Source: Pleurocapsa sp. CCALA 161 (GTDB taxonomy: Bacteria > Cyanobacteriota > Cyanobacteriia > Cyanobacteriales > Xenococcaceae). From it: DNA of 47,797 nt. The DNA is taken from NCBI RefSeq assembly GCF_003003995.1, contig NZ_PVWF01000034.1, positions 1-47,797 of the forward strand, in the 5' to 3' direction. A model generated the notes under the pieces. That model was given only the letters and a program-made list of their open reading frames with translations. It was not told the origin of the DNA and made no database searches. Below are positions 18,855-28,600 of this stretch, in pieces (position 1 is the first letter of the stretch; each line of letters opens with the position of its first letter). Made by a program: the position numbers and the translations under genes.

Positions 18855-19856
18855 TTAGCCATGACGCACATTATTATTTTCATCGTTTTTACTATTTCTT
18901 ACCTGAGTTAATTGTTGCAAAGAATCGCTAATTCTTCTGGGCTGAGGATTATTGCCTTTAACCGAGGGCCAACCTTCTCTTTGACGAGTGCGATCGCCAT
19001 CTGTCTCTTCTGTTTGATCGTGGAATAAGATTTGTTGAGTAGGAAATGGTAGGTCGATACCCGCAGCCACCAGTTTATTACATAATTCCGTTAATACCTG
19101 ATCTTGAGAGTCTAAAATCTCTGCACGACGAGGAGGCTGCACCCACCAGCGAGCGCGAATATTGACAGTACTATCTGCTAAATCTACTACTAATGCTTCA
19201 GGAGGCGGGTCTGATATTGCTTCGGGAGCGTTTTGCAATACTTCTAAAATAATCTTCTTGGCTTCGGCAATATCATCACCATAGCCTATCCCAATGTCAT
19301 ATTCTAAACGGCGTTTATCATAAGCTGTATTTACCTTTACCGAATTGGTGAATAGCTCGGCATTAGGAATGACAATTTTAGTACCATCATAGGTTCTAAT
19401 CGTAGTAGCGCGGGTCTGTATATCCTCTACCGTACCTTCAAAATCATTAAATACGATCTGATCGCCAATAACAAAAGGTTCAGTGATTAAAATTAAGATA
19501 CCTGCTAAAAAATTTTGCAAAATATCGCGAAAAGCAAAGCCAACTGCAACCCCGCTGACTCCTAATAGCTGTATTAAATCCCCTGGTTTGAAAGAAGGAA
19601 CAATAATTGCCAAAGCAACGAATGCACCTACTAAAATAATAAATCCTTGAGAAAGCCTAGCTAAAACTAGACCGAGGTTACGAGACTTTTTACGCTTAGT
19701 AAAATTTTTAATTAATCTGCGCGAAAATCTGGCAATAAACCAAAAAATAATAAAGACGACAGCTGCAATAAATATATTCGGCAATAACTGAAACGTGCTT
19801 TTCACCATCGACGTTAGTTGCTGCGTCACGGTTTTTATCGGTGAAAAAGAATCCAT
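18855..19856 (-). CDS. MscS-family mechanosensitive channel
   Basis: This 333-residue protein has three predicted membrane helices (residues about 26-45, 65-90, and the pore helix LLGVSGVAVGFAFRDILQN at about 98-116), then the MscS beta domain (PFVIGDQIVFNDFEGTVEDI, TKIVIPNAELFTNSV) and the alpha/beta cytoplasmic vestibule up to about residue 275. A 55-residue hydrophilic tail rich in Asn, Arg and Asp follows. The pore helix has the Gly/Ala pattern expected for MscS. It is the first gene of the three-gene cluster (two-base gap to the next gene). Confidence 0.9.
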   Translation of the reverse strand: MDSFSPIKTVTQQLTSMVKSTFQLLPNIFIAAVVFIIFWFIARFSRRLIKNFTKRKKSRNLGLVLARLSQGFIILVGAFVALAIIVPSFKPGDLIQLLGVSGVAVGFAFRDILQNFLAGILILITEPFVIGDQIVFNDFEGTVEDIQTRATTIRTYDGTKIVIPNAELFTNSVKVNTAYDKRRLEYDIGIGYGDDIAEAKKIILEVLQNAPEAISDPPPEALVVDLADSTVNIRARWWVQPPRRAEILDSQDQVLTELCNKLVAAGIDLPFPTQQILFHDQTEETDGDRTRQREGWPSVKGNNPQPRRISDSLQQLTQVRNSKNDENNNVRHG

Positions 19857-20010
19857 AAAATAGTATATATTCGTTTATCTTGCCACAGACTAAGACACCA
19901 ACCTTAATTAACGCATCTATCTACAAGAAGAGAATTGTTACTATAGCTGTCACTTCTTTTCCTGTTTGCTTAGTTGCGATCGCCAAAAGACAGTTAAAAG
20001 AAGACAAATT

Positions 20011-20928
20011 TTAGGGAGAAGTAGATTGTTGCTTAAATGGCAACTTGATTCCCAGACTTTGAAAATAAGCTATGCCAACTGCTAACAAGAAAGAAATATA
20101 GGCAATAATTTGCCCTAAATATAAAGTTTGTCTATAGCCAAACAAAGCTTTAAAAATAATTCCAGGAAACTGGCGATCGGGCAATATATTTGACCCATCC
20201 CATACCTGAGCGCCTAAAATACAAGAATCATTGTTCCCCAAACACCAGTTATTGGCTGATAGCTGAGACATCAATCCCAAGGCAGCATCAAAGTGTTTGA
20301 GCGCACCCATAACCAAACCACCCACAATTAATAACAAAAATATTCCCATCACCTGAAAGAAAAGGCGAATATTAATCCGTATTCCCAAAGAAAACAGAGC
20401 AATCCCCATGATGGCAGCCAGAGTTAAACCAGCGATCGCCCCAAGCGCAGGTAAAGTCCAATTCTGCTGAAATTTTGCCAAGATAAATAATACCGTTTCA
20501 AAGCCTTCTCTGACTACAGCAATAAATATTAAAATAAACACAGCCTTACCAGCATTTTCGTTGCCTAAAGCTGAGGTAATTGCTCCTTCAACTTCGCCTT
20601 TGAGGGATTTTGCCTGTTTAGTCATCCACAGGAGCATCCAGCTCAACATAGCGATCGCAACTAGACCAAAGATTCCTTCTAATAGCTCCTTAACCACAGG
20701 TGCATAGATTCCCCCCGCAGTTTCAACTCCAGAAATGACCCCTGTTAAGAGCAACCCTACGGCGACACTGGCAATGATTCCAGCGAATATCCCCAAATAA
20801 ACCCAACGATATAATTGAGTTTGCTCTGCTTTTTTCAGACAAGCCATCACGATTCCAACGACTAAGGCTGCCTCAAATCCTTCCCGCAGAGTAACGATAA
20901 AAGTAGGTAATGCAGTAGTCAAATCCAT
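20011..20928 (-). CDS. FTR1-family high-affinity iron permease
   Basis: This 305-residue membrane protein has seven hydrophobic segments. Two family signatures are visible, LREGFEAALVVGI near residue 14 and VVREGFETVLFIL near residue 139, corresponding to the R/E-E-G-x-E iron-binding motifs of Ftr1/EfeU. The family moves ferric iron, usually with an oxidase or periplasmic partner (EfeO/EfeB); none is encoded next to it here. About 150 bp separate it from the channel gene downstream, where a promoter for that cluster could lie. An alternative substrate such as lead or another cation is possible for divergent members. Confidence 0.85.
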   Translation of the reverse strand: MDLTTALPTFIVTLREGFEAALVVGIVMACLKKAEQTQLYRWVYLGIFAGIIASVAVGLLLTGVISGVETAGGIYAPVVKELLEGIFGLVAIAMLSWMLLWMTKQAKSLKGEVEGAITSALGNENAGKAVFILIFIAVVREGFETVLFILAKFQQNWTLPALGAIAGLTLAAIMGIALFSLGIRINIRLFFQVMGIFLLLIVGGLVMGALKHFDAALGLMSQLSANNWCLGNNDSCILGAQVWDGSNILPDRQFPGIIFKALFGYRQTLYLGQIIAYISFLLAVGIAYFQSLGIKLPFKQQSTSP

Positions 20929-21000
20929 GTGTTAGAAGTTAATTAATTAAAAGTCAAAAACCGCAGCTAGTAAAAGATTTTATGATTAGTTACCAGTAAA

Positions 21001-21480
21001 TTAATTAATTATTAAACCCCAAAACCAAGTGATAGTGAAAAAAGCAATTGTGGCAAACCCTAAAATAATTAGGGTGAGCAAAATAATTAAGCCGAAAATA
21101 AACAGGCGATCGCTCTGATTCGATTCAGCAAGATCGAGATGCTTTTCTAATAGTTCAATATTTTTAATGTTGGCTTTCCAACCCAAGTCAAATATATCTC
21201 CCACCACAGGAACAGTACCAGCAAAAGAATCAATCAAAATATTGCCGACCATTTTCCACAAAATCTCACGGGGAACACCCATTCTGGCAGCCTCAACTAC
21301 AATGTAGGCAGCAATACCACCCGTGACGGTATCACCCCCGCCAGGAAGCAAGCCCAAAATCGGATCTAACCCAAAACTGATCTTAGTTCCAGGAATAGCG
21401 ATCGCATTATCCAAGATTCTGCTAACACGACGTAACTTGGTAAGCTTACTAATCTGTTTGGCAGGAAGCGGTGTTTTCAT
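21001..21480 (-). CDS. DUF4112 membrane protein
   Basis: This 159-residue protein has the DUF4112 pattern: LTKLRRVSRILDNAIAIPGT, then FGLDPILGLLPGGGDTVTGG, then the GTVPVVGDIFDLGWKAN block, and two C-terminal hydrophobic helices (residues about 128-158). Function of the family is unknown; it is widespread in bacteria. It lies 72 bp from the FTR1 gene in the same direction, possibly cotranscribed with it. Confidence 0.85.
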   Translation of the reverse strand: MKTPLPAKQISKLTKLRRVSRILDNAIAIPGTKISFGLDPILGLLPGGGDTVTGGIAAYIVVEAARMGVPREILWKMVGNILIDSFAGTVPVVGDIFDLGWKANIKNIELLEKHLDLAESNQSDRLFIFGLIILLTLIILGFATIAFFTITWFWGLIIN

Positions 21481-21518
21481 ACTGATACGTAAACTAATGT
21501 CTGTCTAAGATTTTTTTT

Positions 21519-21539
21519 GCTCATTGCTCATTGCTCTAA
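21519..21539. repeat. Three heptads overlapping the stop of the DUF1499 gene
   Basis: GCTCATT, GCTCATT and GCTCTAA run in tandem from 21519 and overlap the minus-strand stop codon at 21536-21538. Eight T precede them on the plus strand. Confidence 0.5.
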
Positions 21540-21994
21540 GCACCTAAATCTTCCATTGCCAGACGAATTTGTTCAATACGTCGGCGGTTAACTCCTAGAT
21601 CTGATTCTCCTACTCGTGAGGCAGATCTAACTTGAATGACATTTTGATCTTCAGGAAAATAAAACTCGGCATCATCGACAAATTTAAAAATACGACTGGT
21701 AGACTCAGCGTGAATATAGTTACCAGTATCTTCAATAATTTTAGTACGGGGAACAACCGAAAGCACTTTTAATAAAGTCTCTTTTGCCTGATGGCGATCG
21801 CCTTGGTAAGCAATCGGCTCGATTATATGTTTCTCATCACCGTCTTGACTCACAACGCAGTTAGGTGAACTAGGACAAGCAGACAAATGACCATTATTAT
21901 CTAAACCAATAGCTGCATATGCAGTGGCACAAAAGCTCAAACTGCTAGAGAGGGTAATAATAATACCAATAATAATTGAGATGAAACGAGACAC
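21536..21994 (-). CDS. DUF1499 protein with signal peptide
   Basis: This 152-residue protein has an N-terminal signal sequence (residues 1-27, hydrophobic core IIIGIIITLSSSLSF, probable cleavage after ATAYA). The mature part shows the DUF1499 pattern: L-S-A-C-P-S-S-P-N-C-V near the start, KVVPRT-type strand, YIHAESTSRIFKFVDDAEFY and IQVRSASRVGESDLGVNRRR. The two cysteines of CPSSPNC are conserved in the family. Function is unknown; it is predicted to be exported to the periplasm or thylakoid lumen. It ends 55 bp before the start of the DUF4112 gene and runs the same way. Confidence 0.85.
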   Translation of the reverse strand: MSRFISIIIGIIITLSSSLSFCATAYAAIGLDNNGHLSACPSSPNCVVSQDGDEKHIIEPIAYQGDRHQAKETLLKVLSVVPRTKIIEDTGNYIHAESTSRIFKFVDDAEFYFPEDQNVIQVRSASRVGESDLGVNRRRIEQIRLAMEDLGA

Positions 21995-22142
21995 AACAGT
22001 TTACTCTTGAAGAAAATACTCTTTTACTATAAATTGATTTTTGACTTTTAGCTCAGGCTAGTTTTTGGTAAAACCACGAAAGTCAGTTGCCAACTTGCAA
22101 AATGAGCTACCATTCTATGGGAATTATTACTTTACAGAGTCT

Positions 22143-23531
22143 ATGCCCACTGGCGAAATTATTGGATTAGGAAGATCGGGAATTGCTGCTGCCAGATTGC
22201 TTAATAAAAATGGTTGGCAGGTAACACTCGTGGATTCTGCAACAGAAGCACAGATAGCATCGAGATCTAATGCCCAGCAGTTGCAGACAGCCCAGCAAAA
22301 GTTAGAGCAAGAAGGAGTCATAATCAGGCTCAACAGCAAAGTTTTAGCAAAAGACACTCCTGATTTAATTGTAGTTAGTCCAGGAGTTCCTTGGGATACT
22401 GAAGTTCTGAAAACTGTTAGGGAAAACCAGGTTGAAACTATTGGCGAAATTGAATTAGCCTGGCGTTACCTCAAGCAGATTCCTTGGGTGGGTATCACAG
22501 GCACAAATGGTAAAACTACTACCACGGCTTTAACCGCTGCTATTTTTCAGAGTGCAGGTTTAAACGCTCCCGCCTGTGGCAATATTGGTCATGCTGCCTG
22601 TGAATTAGCAATTAGGCATTTTGATACCCCAGATGATAGTTTCGACTGGATTATTGCCGAATTGAGCAGTTATCAGATTGAATCTTCCCTCGCATTAGCA
22701 CCGCAAATTGGTATTTTTACGACTCTTACCCCCGATCATCTAGATCGCCACTATACCTTAGAAAATTACTATCAAATTAAAGCTTCATTACTCCGTCGCT
22801 GTCGGCACAAAATTATTAATGGAGACGATCGCTTTTTGCAAACTGTTGCTTTAGAATTTGGCTCAGACACAATCTGGACAAGTGTTCAGGGTAAAGATAG
22901 TTTTCGAGACAATCGCCATGTCGCCGTTTATATTCAAGATGGGTGGATTGTTGCTTTTGGCGAACTTATTGCTCCTGTGTCCTTGTTTAAAATGCCAGGA
23001 AAACATAACCTGCAAAATCTTTTATTAGCGATCGCCGCTGCTAAATTAGCGGGAATTGAAAAAACTGCGATCGCACAAGCCATAACTTCTTTTCCTGGAG
23101 TAGAACACCGTCTAGAATATATCTGCACTTATCAGGGAATTAAGTTAATCAACGACAGCAAAGCAACTAATTACGACGCTGCGGAAGTAGGCTTGAACTC
23201 TGTTGATGCCCCTGTGATTTTGATTGCGGGAGGGCAGAATAAAACAGGAGAAGATGCAGCCTGGATTGATAGTATTAAAGCTAAGGCTGCCTTTGTGTTA
23301 CTAATTGGTGAAGCTGCACCAGTTTTTGCTGAGAAACTAAGAAATTGCGATTACCATAACTATCAAATTGTTAACACCCTAGAAAATGCCCTAACTCAAA
23401 GCATTGCCATCGCCCAGCAGCATCGAGCCAAAGTTATTTTACTTTCTCCCGCCTGTGCCAGTTTCGATCAGTACCTTAGTTTTGAAGCGCGGGGCGAACA
23501 TTTTCGGCAGTTATGTCGGCAATTATCTTGA
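22143..23531 (+). CDS. murD: UDP-N-acetylmuramoylalanine--D-glutamate ligase
   Basis: The cytosolic peptidoglycan enzyme adds D-Glu to UDP-MurNAc-L-Ala using ATP. From ATG 22143 the protein has 462 residues, the usual length. Rossmann start GEIIGLGRSGIAAARLL, the Mur ATP loop GITGTNGKTTTTAL, TLTPDHLDRH, then FPGVEHRLE and INDSKATNYDA are all present. A TTG at 22065 would add 26 residues, but relatives begin at the Met-Pro-Thr before the Rossmann strand, so the ATG is preferred. It is divergent from the DUF1499 gene, with the histidine kinase gene 78 bp downstream. Confidence 0.95.
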   Translation: MPTGEIIGLGRSGIAAARLLNKNGWQVTLVDSATEAQIASRSNAQQLQTAQQKLEQEGVIIRLNSKVLAKDTPDLIVVSPGVPWDTEVLKTVRENQVETIGEIELAWRYLKQIPWVGITGTNGKTTTTALTAAIFQSAGLNAPACGNIGHAACELAIRHFDTPDDSFDWIIAELSSYQIESSLALAPQIGIFTTLTPDHLDRHYTLENYYQIKASLLRRCRHKIINGDDRFLQTVALEFGSDTIWTSVQGKDSFRDNRHVAVYIQDGWIVAFGELIAPVSLFKMPGKHNLQNLLLAIAAAKLAGIEKTAIAQAITSFPGVEHRLEYICTYQGIKLINDSKATNYDAAEVGLNSVDAPVILIAGGQNKTGEDAAWIDSIKAKAAFVLLIGEAAPVFAEKLRNCDYHNYQIVNTLENALTQSIAIAQQHRAKVILLSPACASFDQYLSFEARGEHFRQLCRQLS

Positions 23532-23609
23532 TCTCAGCCTTGAGCTAAAGCAGAAATTCAACAGAATAACTTAAAATCTGAGGATAGCACAACCTAAATT
23601 AAATTCACT

Positions 23610-25061
23610 ATGCTGTGTGTTCAAGAACTGCTAAAACTAGAGTTGTTTCAAAAGTTAGAGCGCGATCGCCTAGACTGGGTTTGCGATCGTGCTACACAGT
23701 TAGAACTAGCTAGAGGAGATACTTTAGTCAAAGAAGGTAATGCCCATAAAGGCTTTTTGATTCTCACCGCTGGCAGCATTGGGGTCACTCGCTTTAGCGA
23801 AGGTGTGGAAATGCCCATTGGACATCATCATGCACCCTCTTTTTTTGGGGAAATTCAGATCATGACGGGGGATTTAGTCCCCGTCACCCTCAGAGCCTTA
23901 AGCGACTGTCAAGTACATGAAATTACCCCTGAAGACTTTTTACAGCTAGTCCATGAATGCCGTGACTTTGAAAAAACTGTTTTTCAAACTATTCAAAAAA
24001 GGGTACAAGGTTTACAGTCATTTATCCAAAATCGCGAAAAAATGGCAGCTTTGGGAACTTTAGCAGCAGGTTTAGCTCATGAACTTAATAATCCTGCTGC
24101 TGCGGTAGTGCGATCGCTTAAGGATGTTACCCCAGCGATCTTAGAGCTACAGCGGATGAATCTAGTCTATGGACAGCGCAATGTAGATGAGGAGCATACT
24201 GCCCAATGGCTCAAACTAAGAGATGAAGGCTACAAGTTTATTGCTGATAATAACTCCGATCCTTTGGCAATGATGGATCGTGAAGATGCGCTGCAAGATT
24301 GGTTGGAAAATTATGGAGTAGCAGAAGCCTGGAAGTTGACTACACCGCTAGCAGCAGGGAAGATTGAGCCTCAGTTACTAGAGCCACTGGTAGAATGTTG
24401 GCGGGACGATCCTACCGAGCTTAGAGATATGGGTTTGCGCTGGCTGGCTCTGTCTTTTGAAGTGATGATGATGATTCAGTCAGGGCTACGTGGGGCAGAA
24501 CGAGTTTCCGCTCTGGTACAGTCGATGAAATCTTATTCTCATTTAGATCGAGGCGCTAAACAGCAGGTAGATGTTCATCAGGGCATTGAAGATACGCTCC
24601 AGCTCTTATCCCACAAACTTAAACAGGGAGTAACTGTTAAACGCAGTTACGATCGCAATTTACCCAAAATACTCGCTTTTGGGAGCGAATTAAACCAGGT
24701 TTGGACTAATTTAATTGATAACAGTATTCAAGCGATGGCAGGAAAAGGCAATCTAGAAATTATCACAGCAGGAAAAGACGATCAGCCTAACCTAAAAAAT
24801 ACCGCTGCGCATAACGACATGGCTTCGCAACGCATCATTGTCAAAATCATTGATTCAGGAACGGGTATTAACCCTGCAATTCAGTCTCGTATCTTTGAAC
24901 CTTTTTTTACGACTAAACCAGTTGGTGAAGGCTCTGGCTTAGGTTTGGATAACGTTCGACGCATTGTTGAAAATCGTCATCGTGGCTCAATTACTGTTGA
25001 ATCCGCACCAGGAAAAACCTGTTTTACAATTTGTTTACCAGTTAATATTTGTAAAATTTAA
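23610..25061 (+). CDS. Sensor histidine kinase with N-terminal cyclic-nucleotide-binding-like domain
   Basis: This 483-residue protein has no membrane helices. Residues about 10-125 form a cNMP-binding/CAP_ED fold (VKEGNAHKGFLILTAGSIGV, then SFFGEIQIMTGDLVPVTLRA). The HisKA-type site follows: GTLAAGLAHELNNPAAAVVR, with the phospho-acceptor His in AHELNNP (about residue 159). The HATPase domain has NLIDNSIQAMAG, DSGTGINP, FEPFFTTKP and GSGLGLDNVRRI. The ligand may be a cyclic nucleotide, but the Arg-containing phosphate cassette of true cAMP binders is not obvious. The partner regulator is not adjacent. Residues about 395-404 (NTAAHNDMASQ) interrupt a region usually short in relatives. Confidence 0.85.
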   Translation: MLCVQELLKLELFQKLERDRLDWVCDRATQLELARGDTLVKEGNAHKGFLILTAGSIGVTRFSEGVEMPIGHHHAPSFFGEIQIMTGDLVPVTLRALSDCQVHEITPEDFLQLVHECRDFEKTVFQTIQKRVQGLQSFIQNREKMAALGTLAAGLAHELNNPAAAVVRSLKDVTPAILELQRMNLVYGQRNVDEEHTAQWLKLRDEGYKFIADNNSDPLAMMDREDALQDWLENYGVAEAWKLTTPLAAGKIEPQLLEPLVECWRDDPTELRDMGLRWLALSFEVMMMIQSGLRGAERVSALVQSMKSYSHLDRGAKQQVDVHQGIEDTLQLLSHKLKQGVTVKRSYDRNLPKILAFGSELNQVWTNLIDNSIQAMAGKGNLEIITAGKDDQPNLKNTAAHNDMASQRIIVKIIDSGTGINPAIQSRIFEPFFTTKPVGEGSGLGLDNVRRIVENRHRGSITVESAPGKTCFTICLPVNICKI

Positions 25062-25063
25062 AG

Positions 25064-25075
25064 ACGTTGCTGATT
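25064..25075 (+). repeat. GCGTTGCTGATT-like motif just after the histidine kinase gene
   Basis: ACGTTGCTGATT begins three bases after the stop codon, sharing CGTTGCTGATT with the copies at 3496 and 16646 and reading in the same sense relative to the upstream gene. Confidence 0.4.
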
Positions 25076-25102
25076 TAAAGAGCAGGTGCGATCGCACTTT
25101 TC

Positions 25103-25135
25103 AGATCTAAATTTGAGATCTAATTTAAGATCTAA
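25103..25135. repeat. Three spaced copies of AGATCTAA
   Basis: AGATCTAA occurs at 25103, 25116 and 25128, a 12-13 bp period, in the 95-bp gap between convergent genes. Each holds the palindrome AGATCT. This may be a chance repeat, a binding-site array or a decayed tandem repeat. Confidence 0.4.
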
Positions 25136-25156
25136 CTTTTGGTGGAGATTTTCAAA

Positions 25157-25618
25157 CTAACTCAAATTACTAATATTGGGCAGAGTATTTACTGGTTCAT
25201 CAACTGTTTCATTAGGAGCTTGAACTTCGCTTGCGGGGACTGTCTCTAAATCTCCTGTTAAGGCTTCGCTGTCGTTAATGGGTATAGGTTCAAACGATAC
25301 CTTGGCTTCTAGCCAAGCAGCTAATAAATTAGGTAGATTGCGCTTGAGCCAAAATAAGGCAGCCAGACGCGCAACTGGTTTGATATAGCCTACCAATATC
25401 TTCATCATTTTATTTAGTGGTGGGTTATGCAGCTTTTTGTTGGCATAGTTGATTGAACCCACATCGATCAAACTATCAATAATCAGTTTTAAAGCTACTT
25501 CTTCTCGTTCGACAATCTGCTGCAACAACAAGGTAACATCACGCATCCGCTCTTGCTTTTTTAATTCTTCAGCAGAAATTGGCTTGGCGTTGAGAGGTTC
25601 TTCTGAATATGTCAGCAT
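25157..25618 (-). CDS. Conserved-looking protein of unknown function
   Basis: This 153-residue protein reads as mostly helical in residues 20-100 (MRDVTLLLQQIVEREEVALK, then PVARLAALFWLKRNLPNLL), followed by an acidic, Pro/Glu/Thr-rich tail. The middle part has amphipathic, weakly hydrophobic segments but no clear membrane helix. I do not recognise a family. It is only 53 bp downstream of the NRPS gene on the same strand, so it may be cotranscribed with it, but it has no visible biosynthetic motif. Confidence 0.6.
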   Translation of the reverse strand: MLTYSEEPLNAKPISAEELKKQERMRDVTLLLQQIVEREEVALKLIIDSLIDVGSINYANKKLHNPPLNKMMKILVGYIKPVARLAALFWLKRNLPNLLAAWLEAKVSFEPIPINDSEALTGDLETVPASEVQAPNETVDEPVNTLPNISNLS

Positions 25619-25671
25619 ATAAAATTTGTATATTTAATACAGCTAAGATTTTTAGTATAGTGACCAATGCA

Positions 25672-28600
25672 CTAATTCTGTTTCAATTTGACTTGTCTCA
25701 TTTTAGCTAGCTCATCGCACCGAGGTTTAGCGGTAAAATTTGCCAGAATGGCTTTGAGTTTTCTTCCAAGTATCTGGGCATTTTCTGGCTTAAGTAATAG
25801 GCTAGTATGCATACCAGGAACTTCATAAACATCAATTCCGCCCAATGCCAGTCCTTGCCAACCTCCATCGGGATCAAAATAACCGCAAGCCTGTCTAGCT
25901 TGAGCGCGAAAAAGAGTTAATTTTCCCTCATAAACAGTAGGTGTATATTGTTCTTTTGCCTGCAAGTTAATATTTTGAATTTGGGCGATCAGCCTTTGTT
26001 CTGGAGAACTCATTAAATTGGCTAACCTAGAATATCTCTGTTGCCAAGCACAAGGTATTTTAGATTGTAAAATATATTCAAATCGGTCTGTCAAATAAGC
26101 TAATTTTTCCCTTAATGATAATGCGCTTAAATTATTTAGGTGAATCCCTAACCGTTGTACCAATGTAGATTGATCGTAGCCATTAGGTCCAAAACAGTCA
26201 AATAATGCTAGAACAGCGACTGTTTCTCCTTGTTGGACAAGTTGTTGTGCCATTTCAAAAGCTACAAAACCACCAAAAGAGTGTCCTGCTAAAAAATAAG
26301 GTCCTTGGGGTTGAATTAGTTTGATTTCTTCAAGATAGCTAGCAGCCATCTCTTTAATTGAAGTTAGTGGTGTTTGTTGACCATCCAAACCTTTTGCCTG
26401 TAGCCCATAAATAGGTCTATCCGATCCTAACGCTTCGGCTAACCATTGGTAACCCAATACATTCCCACCAACGGCATGGATCAAAAATAAAGGAGGCTGA
26501 TGACCATGGGGTTGAATACTCACCAGAGAAGACCAATAAGCAGAGCATCCTTGCTCTAGCATCAAGCTAGCCAATTGGGCAATGGTCGGTGCTTGAAAAA
26601 GCGTCGCTAAGGGTAAATTTTTACCAAAAGTGGTTTGAATTTGCTCAAACAAGCGTAACGCTAATAAGGAATTACCTCCCAACTCAAAAAAGTTATCATT
26701 TCTACCAATCGGTTTAGCATTTAAAATCCGCGACCAAATCTGGCTTAACTGCCATTCTAAGGTATCTTGAGGCGGGAGAAAATCATTTTCTGTTTCTAGC
26801 TGATTTAATGGTAGTTCAAGTAGTGCTGGACGGTTGATTTTGCCATTGGGAGTTAAAGGCATAGAGTCTAAAAAAACAAACGCCGCAGGAATTGCGTATT
26901 CAGGTAATCTAGTTTTAAGAAAGTCCCGTAGTTGTTTGCTAGTTATCGATTTTAGTTTTGAAACACAATAGGCAACTATAGTTGTCTGTTCGGAGTTATC
27001 AGAAGCAGTATCCTTGAGGACGGGTCGATTAGCGATCGCCACAATAGTTTCTGTTATTCCTGGATATTGTGATAGGGTAGCTTCAATTTCGCCTAGTTCG
27101 ACTCTAACACCGCGAATTTTTACTTGATTATCAATACGCCCCAAAAATTCGATATTACCATCTTCAAGATAACGTCCTAAATCTCCAGTTTTGTAGAGAC
27201 GAGCTGTTGCTGAATCACTAAAAGGATCAAGAATAAATTTACTGGCGGTTAATTGCTCCCGATGCAGATAACCTCTGGCTACACCAACTCCACCAATATA
27301 AAGTTCTCCCGTCGCTCCAATTGGTACTAACTGTAATTTTGGATCGAGGATATAAAAAGATTGGTTATTAAGCGGACGACCGTAAGGAATCGTTTTAGTC
27401 GAGGGAGCTAAGTTCTCAATGGGATAATAAATTGACCAAATTGATGCTTCTGTTGCCCCTCCTAAACTAATAATTTGTAGTTGTGGGTTAAGGGTTTGTA
27501 GCTGCATGACCAGGTGTGGACTAATGCGATCGCCACTCAGTAAAACTAAGCGCAGAGATTTAGGCAATGTCCGCTGATTAGTCATGATCTGGTCGAGCAG
27601 CAGTTCCATCAAAGCTGGAGCTGAATTCCAAATAGTAACTTTTTCTTGGATGATTAATTCTAGCCAGTGTTCTGGGTTGGGGCAATTTTCGGGCTGAGGA
27701 ATAATCACCCTACCACCCGATCCCAATAATCCAAAAATATCGTATACCGACAGATCGAAGCTTAAGGAAGATACTGCTAAAACGCTATCTTGAGAGCTAA
27801 TTTTAAAACGTTGTTCAAGATCAAATAAGGTATTAACCACGCTGTGATGTTCAATTTCGACTCCTTTGGGATTTCCCGTCGACCCAGAAGTGTAGATCGA
27901 ATAAGCTAAATTATGGCTATTGACATTGCTAACAGGCTGGTAATTGACCGCCACGATCTCCTGCCAGTCTTGATCTAAACAAACAACCTGCGCTGAGGTT
28001 TCGGGTAAGCGATCAAGTAATTTACTTTGAGTTAAGAGAATCCCTACTCCACCATCTTCTAATAAATAGGTCAGTCTCGCCGTCGGATAATTCGGGTCTA
28101 AAGGTAAATAAGCGCCACCTGCTTTAAGAATAGCAAATAAACCGATAATCATTTCTACGGAACGATTGAGGCAGATTCCAACTAAGGTTTCGGCTTGAAC
28201 TCCCAAACTTTGCAGATAACCAGCCAATTGATTGGCTTTTTGCTCTAATTCTCCATAGGTTAAGTATTGCCCTTGGCAAACTATAGCCAGGGCTTGAGGA
28301 TGTTCGGCTGCTTTTGCTTCAAATAGTTGATGAAGACAGCATTGAGGATAGTTACTTTTAGTATCGTTCCACTCCCCAAAAATTTTTTGATGCTCAAAGG
28401 TAGATATTAAAGGCAGTTGAGAGACGGGGCATTGGGAGTGACGAGCAATTGCTGTTAACAAGATCGTCCATTGCTCGATCATCGTCTCAATAATTTGTGC
28501 TGAAAATAGCTGAGTGTTGTAAGACCAAAAGTATTCTGCTTGTTGTCGGTCAATAATTAAAGTGAAATCGGCAACGAGCAAATTTTCTGGGGGTAAGGCA

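Noticed and set aside
22065-22142. TTG start for murD adding 26 residues
   Set aside because: Residues before the Met at 22143 do not resemble MurD, whose Rossmann fold begins right after that Met.
24805-24835. Possible small insertion inside the histidine kinase gene (NTAAHNDMASQ)
   Set aside because: The frame stays open and this inter-domain region is naturally variable in this kinase family.
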